Of a stretch of DNA of 12,821 nucleotides, positions 1 through 6,138 are shown piece by piece (within the stretch, counting starts at the first letter, position 1; every line of letters starts with the position of its first letter). This DNA is from Treponema sp. GTDB taxonomy: Bacteria > Spirochaetota > Spirochaetia > Treponematales > Breznakiellaceae. The stretch covers positions 1 to 12,821 of the forward strand of contig JAIRSD010000203.1 of assembly GCA_031255615.1 (NCBI GenBank), in the 5' to 3' direction. A program made the translations under genes and the position numbers. The notes beneath the pieces are model-generated. The model was given only the letters and a program-made list of their open reading frames with translations. It did no database searches and had not been told where the DNA came from.

Positions 1-306
1 GGAATAGTAAACCACCTTCCCCTCCCGGCGGTACTTCACCAGCCGGGTCTGCCGGAGAGTCCTCAACTGGTGGGAAATAGCCGACTTGCTCATCCCCAAA
101 AGGGCGGCAATATCGCAGACGCACATCTCCGCCCGCAGAAGGGCGCAAATGATCTTGACCCGTGTAGAATCGCTGAACACCTTGAACAGGTCCGCCAGGT
201 CCATCAAGATCTCGTCGTCGGGCATTTTTTTCCTGACCGCCGCCACCACCTCCTCGTGGATGACGTTGCAGTCGAGGCTCTCAATGTCCACCGCGCCCTT
301 CGCCAT
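1..306 (-). CDS. ArsR/SmtB-family metal-responsive repressor, partial (C-terminus beyond left edge)
   Basis: The minus-strand frame opens at ATG 306 and is still open at base 1, giving 102 residues. It is a winged-helix repressor of the ArsR/SmtB type: FSDSTRVKIICALL (residues 44-57), then a helix-turn-helix with SKSAISHQLRTLRQ (73-86) and the start of the wing, KYRREGKVVYYS (91-102). Residues 60-65 read EMCVCD, the CXC pair that binds metal in CadC/ArsR-type (alpha-3N) sensors, and Cys13 and His17 (CNVIH) could supply the N-terminal ligands. In the family, metal binding releases DNA and derepresses an efflux or detoxification operon. The alpha-5 metal site, if present, lies outside the window. 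The gene or genes it controls may lie to the left. A consensus-like promoter and a palindrome lie just upstream, which suggests autoregulation. The family call is secure; the metal (Cd/Pb/Zn or As) is not determined. Confidence 0.92.
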   Translation of the reverse strand, partial: MAKGAVDIESLDCNVIHEEVVAAVRKKMPDDEILMDLADLFKVFSDSTRVKIICALLRAEMCVCDIAALLGMSKSAISHQLRTLRQTRLVKYRREGKVVYYS

Positions 307-334
307 AACCCTAGCGCCTCCGCCAAACAGTTGA

Positions 335-350
335 ATACATGAGCATATAT
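335..350. promoter_or_regulatory. Candidate ArsR/SmtB operator palindrome
   Basis: The imperfect inverted repeat ATACATG-AG-CATATAT (6 of 7 positions pair) lies just downstream of the -10 box at 353-358 and would cover the transcription start. SmtB/CadC-family operators are AT-rich imperfect palindromes placed at the promoter, so position and composition fit self-repression. The pairing is direct observation; the operator role is inference. Confidence 0.55.
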
Positions 351-352
351 AA

Positions 353-381
353 AGCATACAAGGCTTTACACCGGATGTCAA
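353..381 (-). promoter_or_regulatory. Sigma-70-type promoter of the ArsR-family gene
   Basis: On the minus strand TTGACA (376-381) is followed by a 17-nt spacer and TATGCT (353-358). The -35 is a perfect match and the -10 matches at four of six positions with ideal spacing. The start codon is 47 nt below the -10, leaving a leader of about 40 nt that contains a GGAGG-like site. Confidence 0.8.
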
Positions 382-449
382 CGAATTTCGTTCTTTTTCG
401 CCCCCTTCGCGATAGTTTTGGTTCAGCCGCCGTATATTGAAATTCTTTA

Positions 450-736
450 GGGCGCATCCCCGCCGTCCCTGGCGGTCCGGCGGGGACCGGGCTATCCGCT
501 TAAATCTTTTGCCTGGCGGAGCCAGGCAAAAGATACCGCTCCTATCCCTTGCGCGGGCGGACCTCCGCGTCCCTGCGGATGTCCGCCTTCTGAGACGCCG
601 CAGTCCCCGCCTATGGAGTTTTGCTCCGCGAAACCAGGAGGCTGCGCGCTTTGGTTCGGCCTCCCTGCCGCCCCGGCAGCCTTCGGCTGCCTTGAGAGCC
701 CGGTTTTTTGCGGCGCAGCCGCAAAAAATACGCCCC
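450..736 (+). repeat. Modular hairpin repeat, copy 1 (composite, both ends present)
   Basis: The order is: GGGCGCA (450-456); stem CCCCGCC/GGCGGGG (458-464/479-485); linker ACCGGGCTATCCGCT (486-500); a perfect 14-bp hairpin (504-517/521-534) whose stem contains CTTTTGCCTGGC; linker CCGCTCCTATCCCTTGCGC (536-554); then more hairpins at 556-587, 675-691 and 704-728. The right end, AGCCCGGT (697-704) plus an 11-bp hairpin plus TACGCCCC (729-736), is an inverted version of the left end, so this copy has inverted termini. The next bases (737-771) resemble those beyond copy 2 (4685-4720). No protein-coding signal is convincing inside it. Confidence 0.85.
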
Positions 737-812
737 AAAAGGACTCGACCCGCGGCGTATTCAACTGGGCGTTGCCGGCCTCAAAGCCTTCCCCCCCGCC
801 GGAACACCCGGC

Positions 813-818
813 TATACT
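813..818 (+). promoter_or_regulatory. -10 element TATACT, leaderless geometry
   Basis: TATACT sits exactly six bases before the ATG at 825, so transcription would start at or next to the A of the start codon. No Shine-Dalgarno sequence lies upstream of that ATG. No good -35 hexamer is seen at 16-18 nt spacing (the region there is C-rich), which lowers confidence. Confidence 0.5.
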
Positions 819-824
819 GAATCC

Positions 825-1928
825 ATGGCCCTCCGTTACCTGCCCTACGCCGCCGCCCTTGCCCTGATCCTGGGGGCCGGCTTCCTTTTTTCCGGTTGTT
901 ACACCCTTGCCCAGGGGGTAACCCTGCTGGGCTACCTGGCCCGGGCGGTCCCTCTGGAGGAATTGGCCGGCGTCCAGGCCGCAAAAAGCGCCGCCTCCCC
1001 AGGGGAGGCCGAAGATGCGGGGGCCCGGCTTTTTGTGGAGCGGGTTCGGGAGATACGGCGCTTCGCCCGGGACCTGGGCCTAAAGGAGAGCGCCAATTAC
1101 ACCGCCTATGTGGAACTGGATCGGGACTACCTGGCGGCGGTAGTTTCCGCCGCCGCGGCGGATTCCTTTACCACCCATGAATGGTGGTTCCCCGTGGTAG
1201 GCAGGGTGCCCTACAAGGGCTTTTTTAACCCGGCGGCCTCCCGCCGGGAAGGAGATAAACTGCGGAAAAAGGGCCTGGACGTATGGATCCGGGGAGTGGA
1301 CGGTTTCAGCACCCTGGGCTGGTTCAAGGACCCCCTCTACTCCTATATGCGGAATTATTCAGACTACCGCCTGGCCAACCTCCTCATCCACGAACTCCTC
1401 CACGCCACCGTGTACCTAAAGGGCCAGTCCCAGTTCAACGAAGAATTGGCGGAATTTGTGGGAACCGAGGGGGCCCGGCTCTACATCGAAAAGAAATACG
1501 GCCCCGAATCCCCGGAGTACCGGGAACTCGCGGATTCCGAAGCGGACACCGCCGCTTATGTGGCATACCTCCGGGGCCTTATCGCGGAACTGGAGGAAGT
1601 CTACCAAAGCCCGGCGGACCGGGAAGAAAAACTGGCCCGCAAGGCGGAGCTCATCGAACAAAGCCAGATCCGCTTCGGGCGGGACTACGACGCCCTGTTC
1701 AAGGGCCAGGCTTACCGCGCCTTTACCGATCTGCCCGTGAACAACGCATACCTGGAACTCTACCGCCTGTACTACGAGGGAAACAGCTTCTACCGGGACC
1801 TGTACGAAACCTCCGGCCGGGACCTGGGACGCTATATCGCCGCGGCCAAGACCCTCAACAGCCGGGAGCGGGACCCCAAAGCTGCGCTGGCAAGGGCCCT
1901 CGCCGAATCGCCGGGGAAGCCGTTCTAA
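825..1928 (+). CDS. Lipoprotein zinc metallopeptidase, predicted aminopeptidase (COG4324 / Aminopep family)
   Basis: The product is 367 residues. The start at 825 was chosen because it gives a classic lipoprotein signal: a hydrophobic run, then FLFSGC with Cys25 as the lipidated residue. A longer in-frame reading from 708 would pass through repeat DNA. The zinc-binding HELLH motif is at residues 189-193, followed by FNEEL (204-208), where Glu206 is the likely third ligand. This matches the HExxH...FNE layout of the predicted-aminopeptidase family. It probably acts anchored on the periplasmic face of a membrane. The C-terminal half is helical and rich in Tyr, Glu and Arg. The substrate is unknown and no family member's cellular role is well established, to my knowledge. 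It stands alone, after repeat copy 1, and ends 41 bp from the stop of the convergent next gene. Confidence 0.9.
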   Translation: MALRYLPYAAALALILGAGFLFSGCYTLAQGVTLLGYLARAVPLEELAGVQAAKSAASPGEAEDAGARLFVERVREIRRFARDLGLKESANYTAYVELDRDYLAAVVSAAAADSFTTHEWWFPVVGRVPYKGFFNPAASRREGDKLRKKGLDVWIRGVDGFSTLGWFKDPLYSYMRNYSDYRLANLLIHELLHATVYLKGQSQFNEELAEFVGTEGARLYIEKKYGPESPEYRELADSEADTAAYVAYLRGLIAELEEVYQSPADREEKLARKAELIEQSQIRFGRDYDALFKGQAYRAFTDLPVNNAYLELYRLYYEGNSFYRDLYETSGRDLGRYIAAAKTLNSRERDPKAALARALAESPGKPF

Positions 1929-1969
1929 ACCCCGAAGACCGCGGGGCCCGCCGCCGCGCTCCGCCGCCC

Positions 1970-2983
1970 CTATTCCTCAAAACGGTTTGGATTGTTCCGC
2001 TCCCCCGGAGTGGCGCCGGGATTCTTGGTGGCCGTGGCGGTAACATACCAGTCGGCGGCGGTGTTGCTGTCCGGGACCTCCTCGTCCCGGGAAATGCTGC
2101 GGGTCGCGGCGGTTTTAATATTAAACGTGATAACCGCGTCGGCGGGGCCGGCAATTCCCTCATCCACGGAAAGCCACTCTCCTTCCCGGTAGAGAAGATC
2201 CGCGGCTTCCACAAAGTGATCCTTCGTCCACCAGGAGTCCGGGTTTTCACTCATCATAACCGCGTCAACGATATTGTCATCCTGGTCCATGACATACACC
2301 ACATCGGTTTTATGCAGCAATTTTTCATTGCCCGGCACCCAGAACTCACGGGGGCTTTCAGCGTCATCGCCGCCGCCGGGAGGGGCCGAGCTGCTTTCGG
2401 TTTCTTCCAGGGTCCGCAAGTACACCACGACGTATTCCCTGGCCCCCACTTCCACCGGGGGAAATTCAAAAATCAGGGGCTGCTTGGTATTTCCGGGAAT
2501 AAAAAGCCGCAGGGCCCCCAGGTTCCCCGCCTCCAGGGTTTTGAGTTCCACATATTCGGTCCGGGGCCTGGAATACTCCGTCCGCAGTTCGTTAATAAGG
2601 ACCTTGGGCATCCGCTCATTCCGGGAACGGAAGGGAATCAGCACGTTGAGGGTGTTGCCTCCCCCGTCTTTTACCAGCATATCCGCCGTGTAGGGAACGC
2701 CGCCGGGCACGTCGTCGGACATGCACACCCGGACCATCTCGCCGCCTTCGATTTCTTCTACCGGCAGGGGAGGCTCGCTGTTGAATGACAGAACCTCTAC
2801 GGCCTGGGAAAATTTGAAATGCAGAGTCCGTTTATCCACCGCCTTGCAGCCAAGAAAAACCGGAGTCTGGGAACGGTTTTCCAGGATCTCCACCGTTGCT
2901 CCCACGGAGCAGGACACAAAGAGGCAGAGGATCGCCGTTGCCGCCGGGATTCCCTTCCCCCGCAACCACGCGGATACGTTCAT
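1970..2983 (-). CDS. Secreted or lipoprotein-like protein with a lamin-tail-like (LTD) beta domain
   Basis: The product is 337 residues. The ATG at 2983 has a good ribosome site (AAGGAG, 8 nt upstream). The N-terminus has a basic stretch, a hydrophobic core and LCLFVSCSVGA; Cys25 could be a relaxed spirochaetal lipobox, or the peptide may be cut by ordinary signal peptidase. Residues 127-180 (VLINELRTEY, TEYVELKT, then REYVVVYLR) have the pattern of lamin-tail domains: an INEL-like opening strand, an EYVEL strand and a hydrophobic closing strand. The C-terminal part carries SWW and NPGATPGERN; a similar 'P-G-x-x-N' ending is common in LTD proteins. The segment SSSAPPGGGDD looks like a flexible loop. 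It faces outside the cytoplasm; the function is unknown (LTD domains in bacteria are often structural or next to nucleases). It converges with the peptidase gene. Confidence 0.75.
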   Translation of the reverse strand: MNVSAWLRGKGIPAATAILCLFVSCSVGATVEILENRSQTPVFLGCKAVDKRTLHFKFSQAVEVLSFNSEPPLPVEEIEGGEMVRVCMSDDVPGGVPYTADMLVKDGGGNTLNVLIPFRSRNERMPKVLINELRTEYSRPRTEYVELKTLEAGNLGALRLFIPGNTKQPLIFEFPPVEVGAREYVVVYLRTLEETESSSAPPGGGDDAESPREFWVPGNEKLLHKTDVVYVMDQDDNIVDAVMMSENPDSWWTKDHFVEAADLLYREGEWLSVDEGIAGPADAVITFNIKTAATRSISRDEEVPDSNTAADWYVTATATKNPGATPGERNNPNRFEE

Positions 2984-3017
2984 AGATCTTTCTCCTTAAC
3001 CTTTGATTTTGAATAGA

Positions 3018-3047
3018 GTTGTTCAGAAACTGAAGTTTCTGAACAAC
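3018..3047. repeat. Perfect 14-bp palindrome (GTTGTTCAGAAACT / AGTTTCTGAACAAC)
   Basis: Two perfect 14-base arms are separated by only two bases (GA). It lies 35 bp upstream of the minus-strand start at 2983. There is no T-run on either side, so a terminator is unlikely. It could be an operator for the lamin-tail gene or a dispersed palindromic repeat unit. Confidence 0.8.
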
Positions 3048-3146
3048 GACCGCCTAAAAACGAAGCCTTAACCAATGGGGCAGTAAACGATTTTACATTC
3101 CCTCTGTTTATGGGCGCGTTCCCGCGGGGTGATTCATTTTTTCACG

Positions 3147-3176
3147 CTTTTTTTAAAAAAAATTTTTCGCTATCAT
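3147..3176 (+). promoter_or_regulatory. AT-rich tract and -10 element TATCAT of the small unknown gene
   Basis: A run of T, then A, then T (3147-3167) is followed by TATCAT at 3171-3176, exactly six bases before the GTG start at 3183. The AT tract could serve as a -35/UP-like region, although no clear TTGACA is present. The geometry predicts a leaderless transcript. Confidence 0.45.
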
Positions 3177-3182
3177 TAAAAG

Positions 3183-3632
3183 GTGGAAGAAGAAGGCGCC
3201 AGACGGCTGGAACTCCTGGCCCCCCTGTTGTATATTCCGGCCCCGGCGCTGGAACCTTTTCATCCGGGGGCCAGGCCGGGGGAAGGGGAGGGGAAGGAAT
3301 TCCTTTTTTGTTTTGCCCTTGACGAGTCCCAGGGCCGAAGCATAGAGCCCGAACCGTCAATCTTTCTGGGCCCCCTGCTGGCGGCGGGTTTCGCCGATCC
3401 CGCGGCTCCGGGCGGAAGCCTGGAGCTCCCTCGGGGGCCTTACCTTTTCGCCCAGGAATGGGCGTTCCTGGACCGGGAGGAGACGATACGCATGGCGGTT
3501 GAAGCGCAGAAGGACGGCCTTTGGGAACGGCTGCGTCTGGAAAACCGCCTGTACCTGCGGTACCTCTCCGGGGACGGCGGCGTTGTGACTCAAATATTCC
3601 GGCCCTACCGGCCGCCGGAGCGGGAAACCTAA
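3183..3632 (+). CDS. Small conserved-looking hypothetical protein
   Basis: The product is 149 residues from a GTG at 3183; an in-frame TAA two codons earlier (3177-3179) makes this the earliest possible start. I do not recognise the family. It has no signal peptide or membrane segment. The N-terminal half is rich in Pro, Gly and Ala. The C-terminal half looks folded: LPRGPYLFAQEW, then a helix (DREETIRMAVEAQKDGLWER) and a short tail ending VVTQIFRPYRPP. The frame has strong GC bias at the third codon position, like its neighbours, which supports real coding. It converges on the DUF2259 gene. Its stop codon overlaps the A-run that forms the T-tract of that gene's terminator. Confidence 0.7.
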   Translation: MEEEGARRLELLAPLLYIPAPALEPFHPGARPGEGEGKEFLFCFALDESQGRSIEPEPSIFLGPLLAAGFADPAAPGGSLELPRGPYLFAQEWAFLDREETIRMAVEAQKDGLWERLRLENRLYLRYLSGDGGVVTQIFRPYRPPERET

Positions 3633-3655
3633 AAAAATCCCCGGCTTGCCGGGGG
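3631..3655 (-). terminator. Intrinsic terminator of the DUF2259 gene
   Basis: The stem CCCCGG/CCGGGG (3639-3644/3649-3654) has a 4-nt loop and, read on the minus strand, is followed directly by ATTTTTTT (3631-3638). It sits 12 bases past the stop of the minus-strand gene. Because the two genes converge, it may also slow plus-strand transcription, but that side has no T-tract. Confidence 0.75.
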
Positions 3656-3666
3656 CGGAACATCCT

Positions 3667-4365
3667 TTAGGGCCGCAGGGTTTCCACCATGTAGCGGATG
3701 TCGTAGCCGCTGGCGGCGGCCTTTCTCGTTTCGATCACGAAGATGACGGAGTTGTCCAGCGGGGAGGCGATCACCCTTTTTATCCGGTAAGCGGCGATCT
3801 GGGGCCTTTTTATCTCCGGATTGCCGACGGAAAAGGTTTTCCGGTCCCCCGCCGGTCCTATCCGGTTCAGGGAGATGTAGAACGAGGATTTTAGATTAGC
3901 GCCGGAACCTTCCACTGTGGGAATAAGCCGCGCCTGATAGGAAAAACCCCGCTTGAAATCCCGGAATTCAATACTCTCTCCCGGTAAATTCTCTTCCTCC
4001 GAATCCAGGGCGACGTACAGGGGATGCCCCTGGCGAAGATAATCCACCCCGTAGCGGTTCGCCAGGGCGGAATTCTGGCTGATTATCCGGTAAAACGCGC
4101 CGATGCCGTCGTTGCCCGCATTTATCGGGTTATTGGAACTGTAGGAAACCTTTCCCCCCGAGACAAAATCGTTCCGGGGCACGTCAACCGCGAAAAGATC
4201 CGCCCAGGGTTTCAGGGTGGTTGACGATACGCCGTACTGGGCAAACATATATACCTTCCCGTCGGGGGAAAAACCCAGATCCACAAAAGAGGCGGTATCC
4301 CCTGCCCAAAGGGCGGCCCCATGGATTACCAGAATGGCAGCCGCAATGAAACTTTTCTTCAACAT
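3667..4365 (-). CDS. Predicted secreted protein, DUF2259 (COG5497-like)
   Basis: The product is 232 residues. The ATG at 4365 follows AGGAG at 10-nt spacing. An N-terminal signal peptide (KKSFIAAAILVIHGAALWAG) ends with an Ala-x-Ala-like LWAGD site. The mature start, FVDLGFSPDGKVYMFAQYGV, is the hallmark of DUF2259 secreted proteins, followed by ADLFAVDVPRNDFVSGG. The C-terminal part includes SVIFVIETRKAAASGYDIRYMVETL. The SPDGK segment resembles one beta-propeller blade. The length is normal for the family. It is probably periplasmic with no known biochemical role; the family is frequent in treponemes, which is part of the case for the host. It is single, with a terminator downstream and a perfect palindrome in its upstream region. 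Confidence 0.85.
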   Translation of the reverse strand: MLKKSFIAAAILVIHGAALWAGDTASFVDLGFSPDGKVYMFAQYGVSSTTLKPWADLFAVDVPRNDFVSGGKVSYSSNNPINAGNDGIGAFYRIISQNSALANRYGVDYLRQGHPLYVALDSEEENLPGESIEFRDFKRGFSYQARLIPTVEGSGANLKSSFYISLNRIGPAGDRKTFSVGNPEIKRPQIAAYRIKRVIASPLDNSVIFVIETRKAAASGYDIRYMVETLRP

Positions 4366-4399
4366 AACCGGGCGTCTCCTCTATCATTAGTATCGGGAA

Positions 4400-4411
4400 T
4401 TATCGCGATAA
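4400..4411. promoter_or_regulatory. Perfect 12-bp palindrome TTATCGCGATAA, possible operator
   Basis: It lies 35-46 bp upstream of the DUF2259 start, between that gene and repeat copy 2. A self-complementary 12-mer in a promoter-sized gap suggests a dimeric repressor site. It does not share sequence with the repeat modules. The function is unproven. Confidence 0.4.
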
Positions 4412-4424
4412 CCTTAGTCCGGGA

Positions 4425-4684
4425 ATGGGGCCGCGGCCTTTTCGCCCGGCCCGGCCCGCTTTCCGGGGGTCCTGTTTTTCCGCCGCCCTGCTCCCCGCCG
4501 GCGCGCCGCCCAACGGCGCCGCCTGCCCCGTTCCCGCGTTTTTGCGAAGCAAAAACCCCGGACCGGAAAACCGCGGGCTGCGGAATCTTCGCGCAAGGGA
4601 TAGAAGCGGTATCTTTTGCCTGGCCCCGCCAGGCAAAAGATTTAAGCGGATAGCCCGGTCCCCGCCGCAGGCGGGGATGCGCCC
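4425..4684 (-). repeat. Modular hairpin repeat, copy 2
   Basis: Read on the minus strand the order matches copy 1: GGGCGCA (4678-4684), stem CCCCGCC/GGCGGGG (4660-4666/4670-4676), linker ACCGGGCTATCCGCT (4645-4659), a 14-bp hairpin with the same stem as copy 1 (4611-4624/4628-4641; loop differs), then ACCGCT-TCTATCCCTTGCGC (4592-4610). Beyond that are further hairpins, such as GTTTTTGC/GCAAAAAC (4538-4545/4549-4556), and GC-rich palindromic DNA. The distal boundary near 4425 is approximate. Confidence 0.8.
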
Positions 4685-4746
4685 AAAAGAGACTCGATGC
4701 GCGGAGTCCGCTGAATTGGGGGAGGCCGGGAATTTTTCGCCGAGTC

Positions 4747-4775
4747 TTGAGAAAATCCATGCCGGGGATTATGCT
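4747..4775 (+). promoter_or_regulatory. Sigma-70-type promoter, likely leaderless, of the membrane-protein gene
   Basis: TTGAGA (4747-4752), a 17-nt spacer and TATGCT (4770-4775) make a strong promoter. The -10 ends seven bases before the ATG at 4783. This promoter lies over the upstream start codons at 4747, 4759 and 4771, which would therefore not be in the message; it decides the start choice. Confidence 0.6.
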
Positions 4776-4782
4776 TGCGGCA

Positions 4783-5613
4783 ATGACCATATACGGCAGA
4801 AACGCTTTTTTCCGCGTCGAGATCCTTATCGCGGCGGGGTTTTTGATTTTGGCCGGGGCCCTGGTTTTTACGGCGCTGCCGGGCTGCTCCGCGGCGATGG
4901 AGGAGGCGGTGAAACGCTCCGCCGGCCTTGTTCAGGGGCTGCTGGCGCGTTTGGAACCGAGCCCCCTGGCGCCGCTTGTTTCCCTGTCCGGGGCCGCGCT
5001 TTTCTCCCTGGCCGCCCTGGTGTGCATCCATTTTTTCTTTGAGAAAACCCAGGCCCCGGAGATTCTTTTTGTCAGCCTTTTTGTTTTTTCTTTTTCGTTT
5101 GAAATCATGCGGCTTATAACGCCGCTGCAAAAAATATGGAACCTCCCTTCCCTCTACCCGCTTTTGGCATCCCGCACCCTGCTGTTCGGCCGTTTTTTCG
5201 GCATTTTTTCCCTCTTTGCCGCCAGCGTGTGCGCCGCCGGGATGGAAATTCAAAAACACCTAAACGTCATCCTGGCCGTCGCTTTCGTGTCCCTGGTCAT
5301 CGCCCTGGGAATACCCATCGACATCCTTACCTGGGATTCCAGCTTCAGCATGATCAACGGGTACCCTTCCCTGATCTACCTGATGGAAGCGGCGGTGCTC
5401 CTTATCACGGTCCTCAGTTTTTTCATCTCCGCCTGGTCCCGGGGCGCCCCGGAGTACGCGGCCGTCGGCCTCGGTTCCCTGATCGTCTTTACCGGCAGGA
5501 ACATACTCTTCTCCGCCGATACCCTGATAAGCCCCCTGCCGGGACTTTTCCTTCTGGCCGCCGGGGAATGGCTCATCTCCACCAAGCTGCACAGAGTGTA
5601 CCTGTGGCTTTAA
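4783..5613 (+). CDS. Multi-pass inner-membrane protein of unknown function
   Basis: From ATG 4783 the product is 276 residues. In-frame starts at 4759 (284 residues) or 4771 are alternatives; 4783 is preferred because of the overlapping promoter and because the protein then begins with a short positive head (MTIYGRNAFFRVE) before the first membrane helix. About seven or eight hydrophobic helices are visible, near residues 13-33, 65-88, 95-112, 131-155, 160-180, 193-215, 224-242 and 248-265. Between helices 1 and 2 is a roughly 30-residue outer loop containing MEEAVKRSAGLVQGLLARLEP. Polar residues inside the bundle are few (a conserved-looking EIMR, DILTWD and GRN). I do not recognise a named family, and no transporter or sensor motif is evident. 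It stands alone between repeat copies 2 and 3. Confidence 0.75.
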   Translation: MTIYGRNAFFRVEILIAAGFLILAGALVFTALPGCSAAMEEAVKRSAGLVQGLLARLEPSPLAPLVSLSGAALFSLAALVCIHFFFEKTQAPEILFVSLFVFSFSFEIMRLITPLQKIWNLPSLYPLLASRTLLFGRFFGIFSLFAASVCAAGMEIQKHLNVILAVAFVSLVIALGIPIDILTWDSSFSMINGYPSLIYLMEAAVLLITVLSFFISAWSRGAPEYAAVGLGSLIVFTGRNILFSADTLISPLPGLFLLAAGEWLISTKLHRVYLWL

Positions 5614-5659
5614 CAGCACTGCCCGGTTGAGATATGCCGCCGCATAGTAAGGCCAGGTT

Positions 5660-5779
5660 GGGCGCATTTTTGCGGCTCCGCCGCAAAAACCGGGCTATCC
5701 GCTCCAACAAAAACCCTGCGGGTTTTTATTCCGCTCCTATCCCTTGCGCGGGCGCGAAAGCCGTGGGCACGGCTTTCGC
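5660..5779 (+). repeat. Modular hairpin repeat, copy 3
   Basis: GGGCGCA (5660-5666); 10-bp stem TTTTTGCGGC (5667-5676/5680-5689); linker ACCGGGCTATCCGCT (5689-5703); stem AAAAACCC/GGGTTTTT (5709-5716/5720-5727); linker CCGCTCCTATCCCTTGCGC (5731-5749) then GGGC; 12-bp stem GCGAAAGCCGTG (5754-5765/5768-5779). Same order and linkers as copies 1 and 2, but all the stems differ. It lies 47 bp after the stop of the membrane-protein gene. Confidence 0.85.
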
Positions 5780-5866
5780 CTTCGCTGCGCCCCGCCGTTC
5801 CCGGGTCGTTTACTAAAAGGCTGGTGGGTCGATTGGGCTAAAAGGCAGAATGTGCGGGCGGAAGAA

Positions 5867-5978
5867 ATTTACCACGAAGGCGAAGAAGGCGCACGAAAGG
5901 CGGGGATTGAAGGCGTTTTTCATTCCTTCGTGTTCCCGGCGAGCCGCGAACTCGCCCTGGTGCGCCTTTGTGGTTAAT
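5867..5978. repeat. Imperfect long inverted repeat with ACCAC(G/A)AAGGCG arms
   Basis: The left arm begins ATTTACCACGAAGGCG (5867-5882) and continues with AAGGCGCACGAAAGG. The right arm, read on the minus strand from 5978, begins ATTAACCACAAAGGCGCACC, and further in carries AACACGAAGG. A 6-bp stem (GGCGAG/CTCGCC, 5939-5944/5951-5956) sits inside the right half. It looks like a palindromic intergenic element distinct from the GGGCGCA family. No gene is evident here. Confidence 0.55.
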
Positions 5979-6104
5979 ATTCTTCGCGGTTAAAATTCCT
6001 GTCCCCGGCTGTTCCGCCCGGCATCCCCCCGGTGTGAACCGGAGTTTTGCGCCCCGCGGAAACCCCGGAAAATTACCCAAGCCGTTCTCCCGCCGGCATG
6101 GTCA

Positions 6105-6138
6105 GGAGGAGTTTGGGGCTTTCGCCCCAAACTCCTCC
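6105..6138. repeat. Perfect 15-bp hairpin GGAGGAGTTTGGGGC / loop TTTC
   Basis: The arms are 6105-6119 and 6124-6138. Its GGAGTTT...AAACTCC outer stem matches hairpins in the cluster at 12428-12605, so it may be an isolated module of the same repeat set. No T-run follows on either strand, so it is not a standard terminator. Confidence 0.75.

Noticed and set aside
708..824. N-terminal extension of the peptidase gene, starting inside repeat copy 1
   Set aside because: The extension lies in repeat DNA and would bury the lipoprotein signal. Starting at 825 gives a proper signal peptide and lipobox.
1930..1946. CCCCG/CGGGG hairpin after the peptidase stop as a terminator
   Set aside because: Only five base pairs and no T-tract; this is expected by chance in such GC-rich DNA.
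4747..4782. Earlier starts for the membrane protein (TTG 4747, ATG 4759, ATG 4771)
   Set aside because: They lie within the probable -35, spacer and -10, so they would not be in the message. ATG 4759 remains the main alternative if that promoter is not used.
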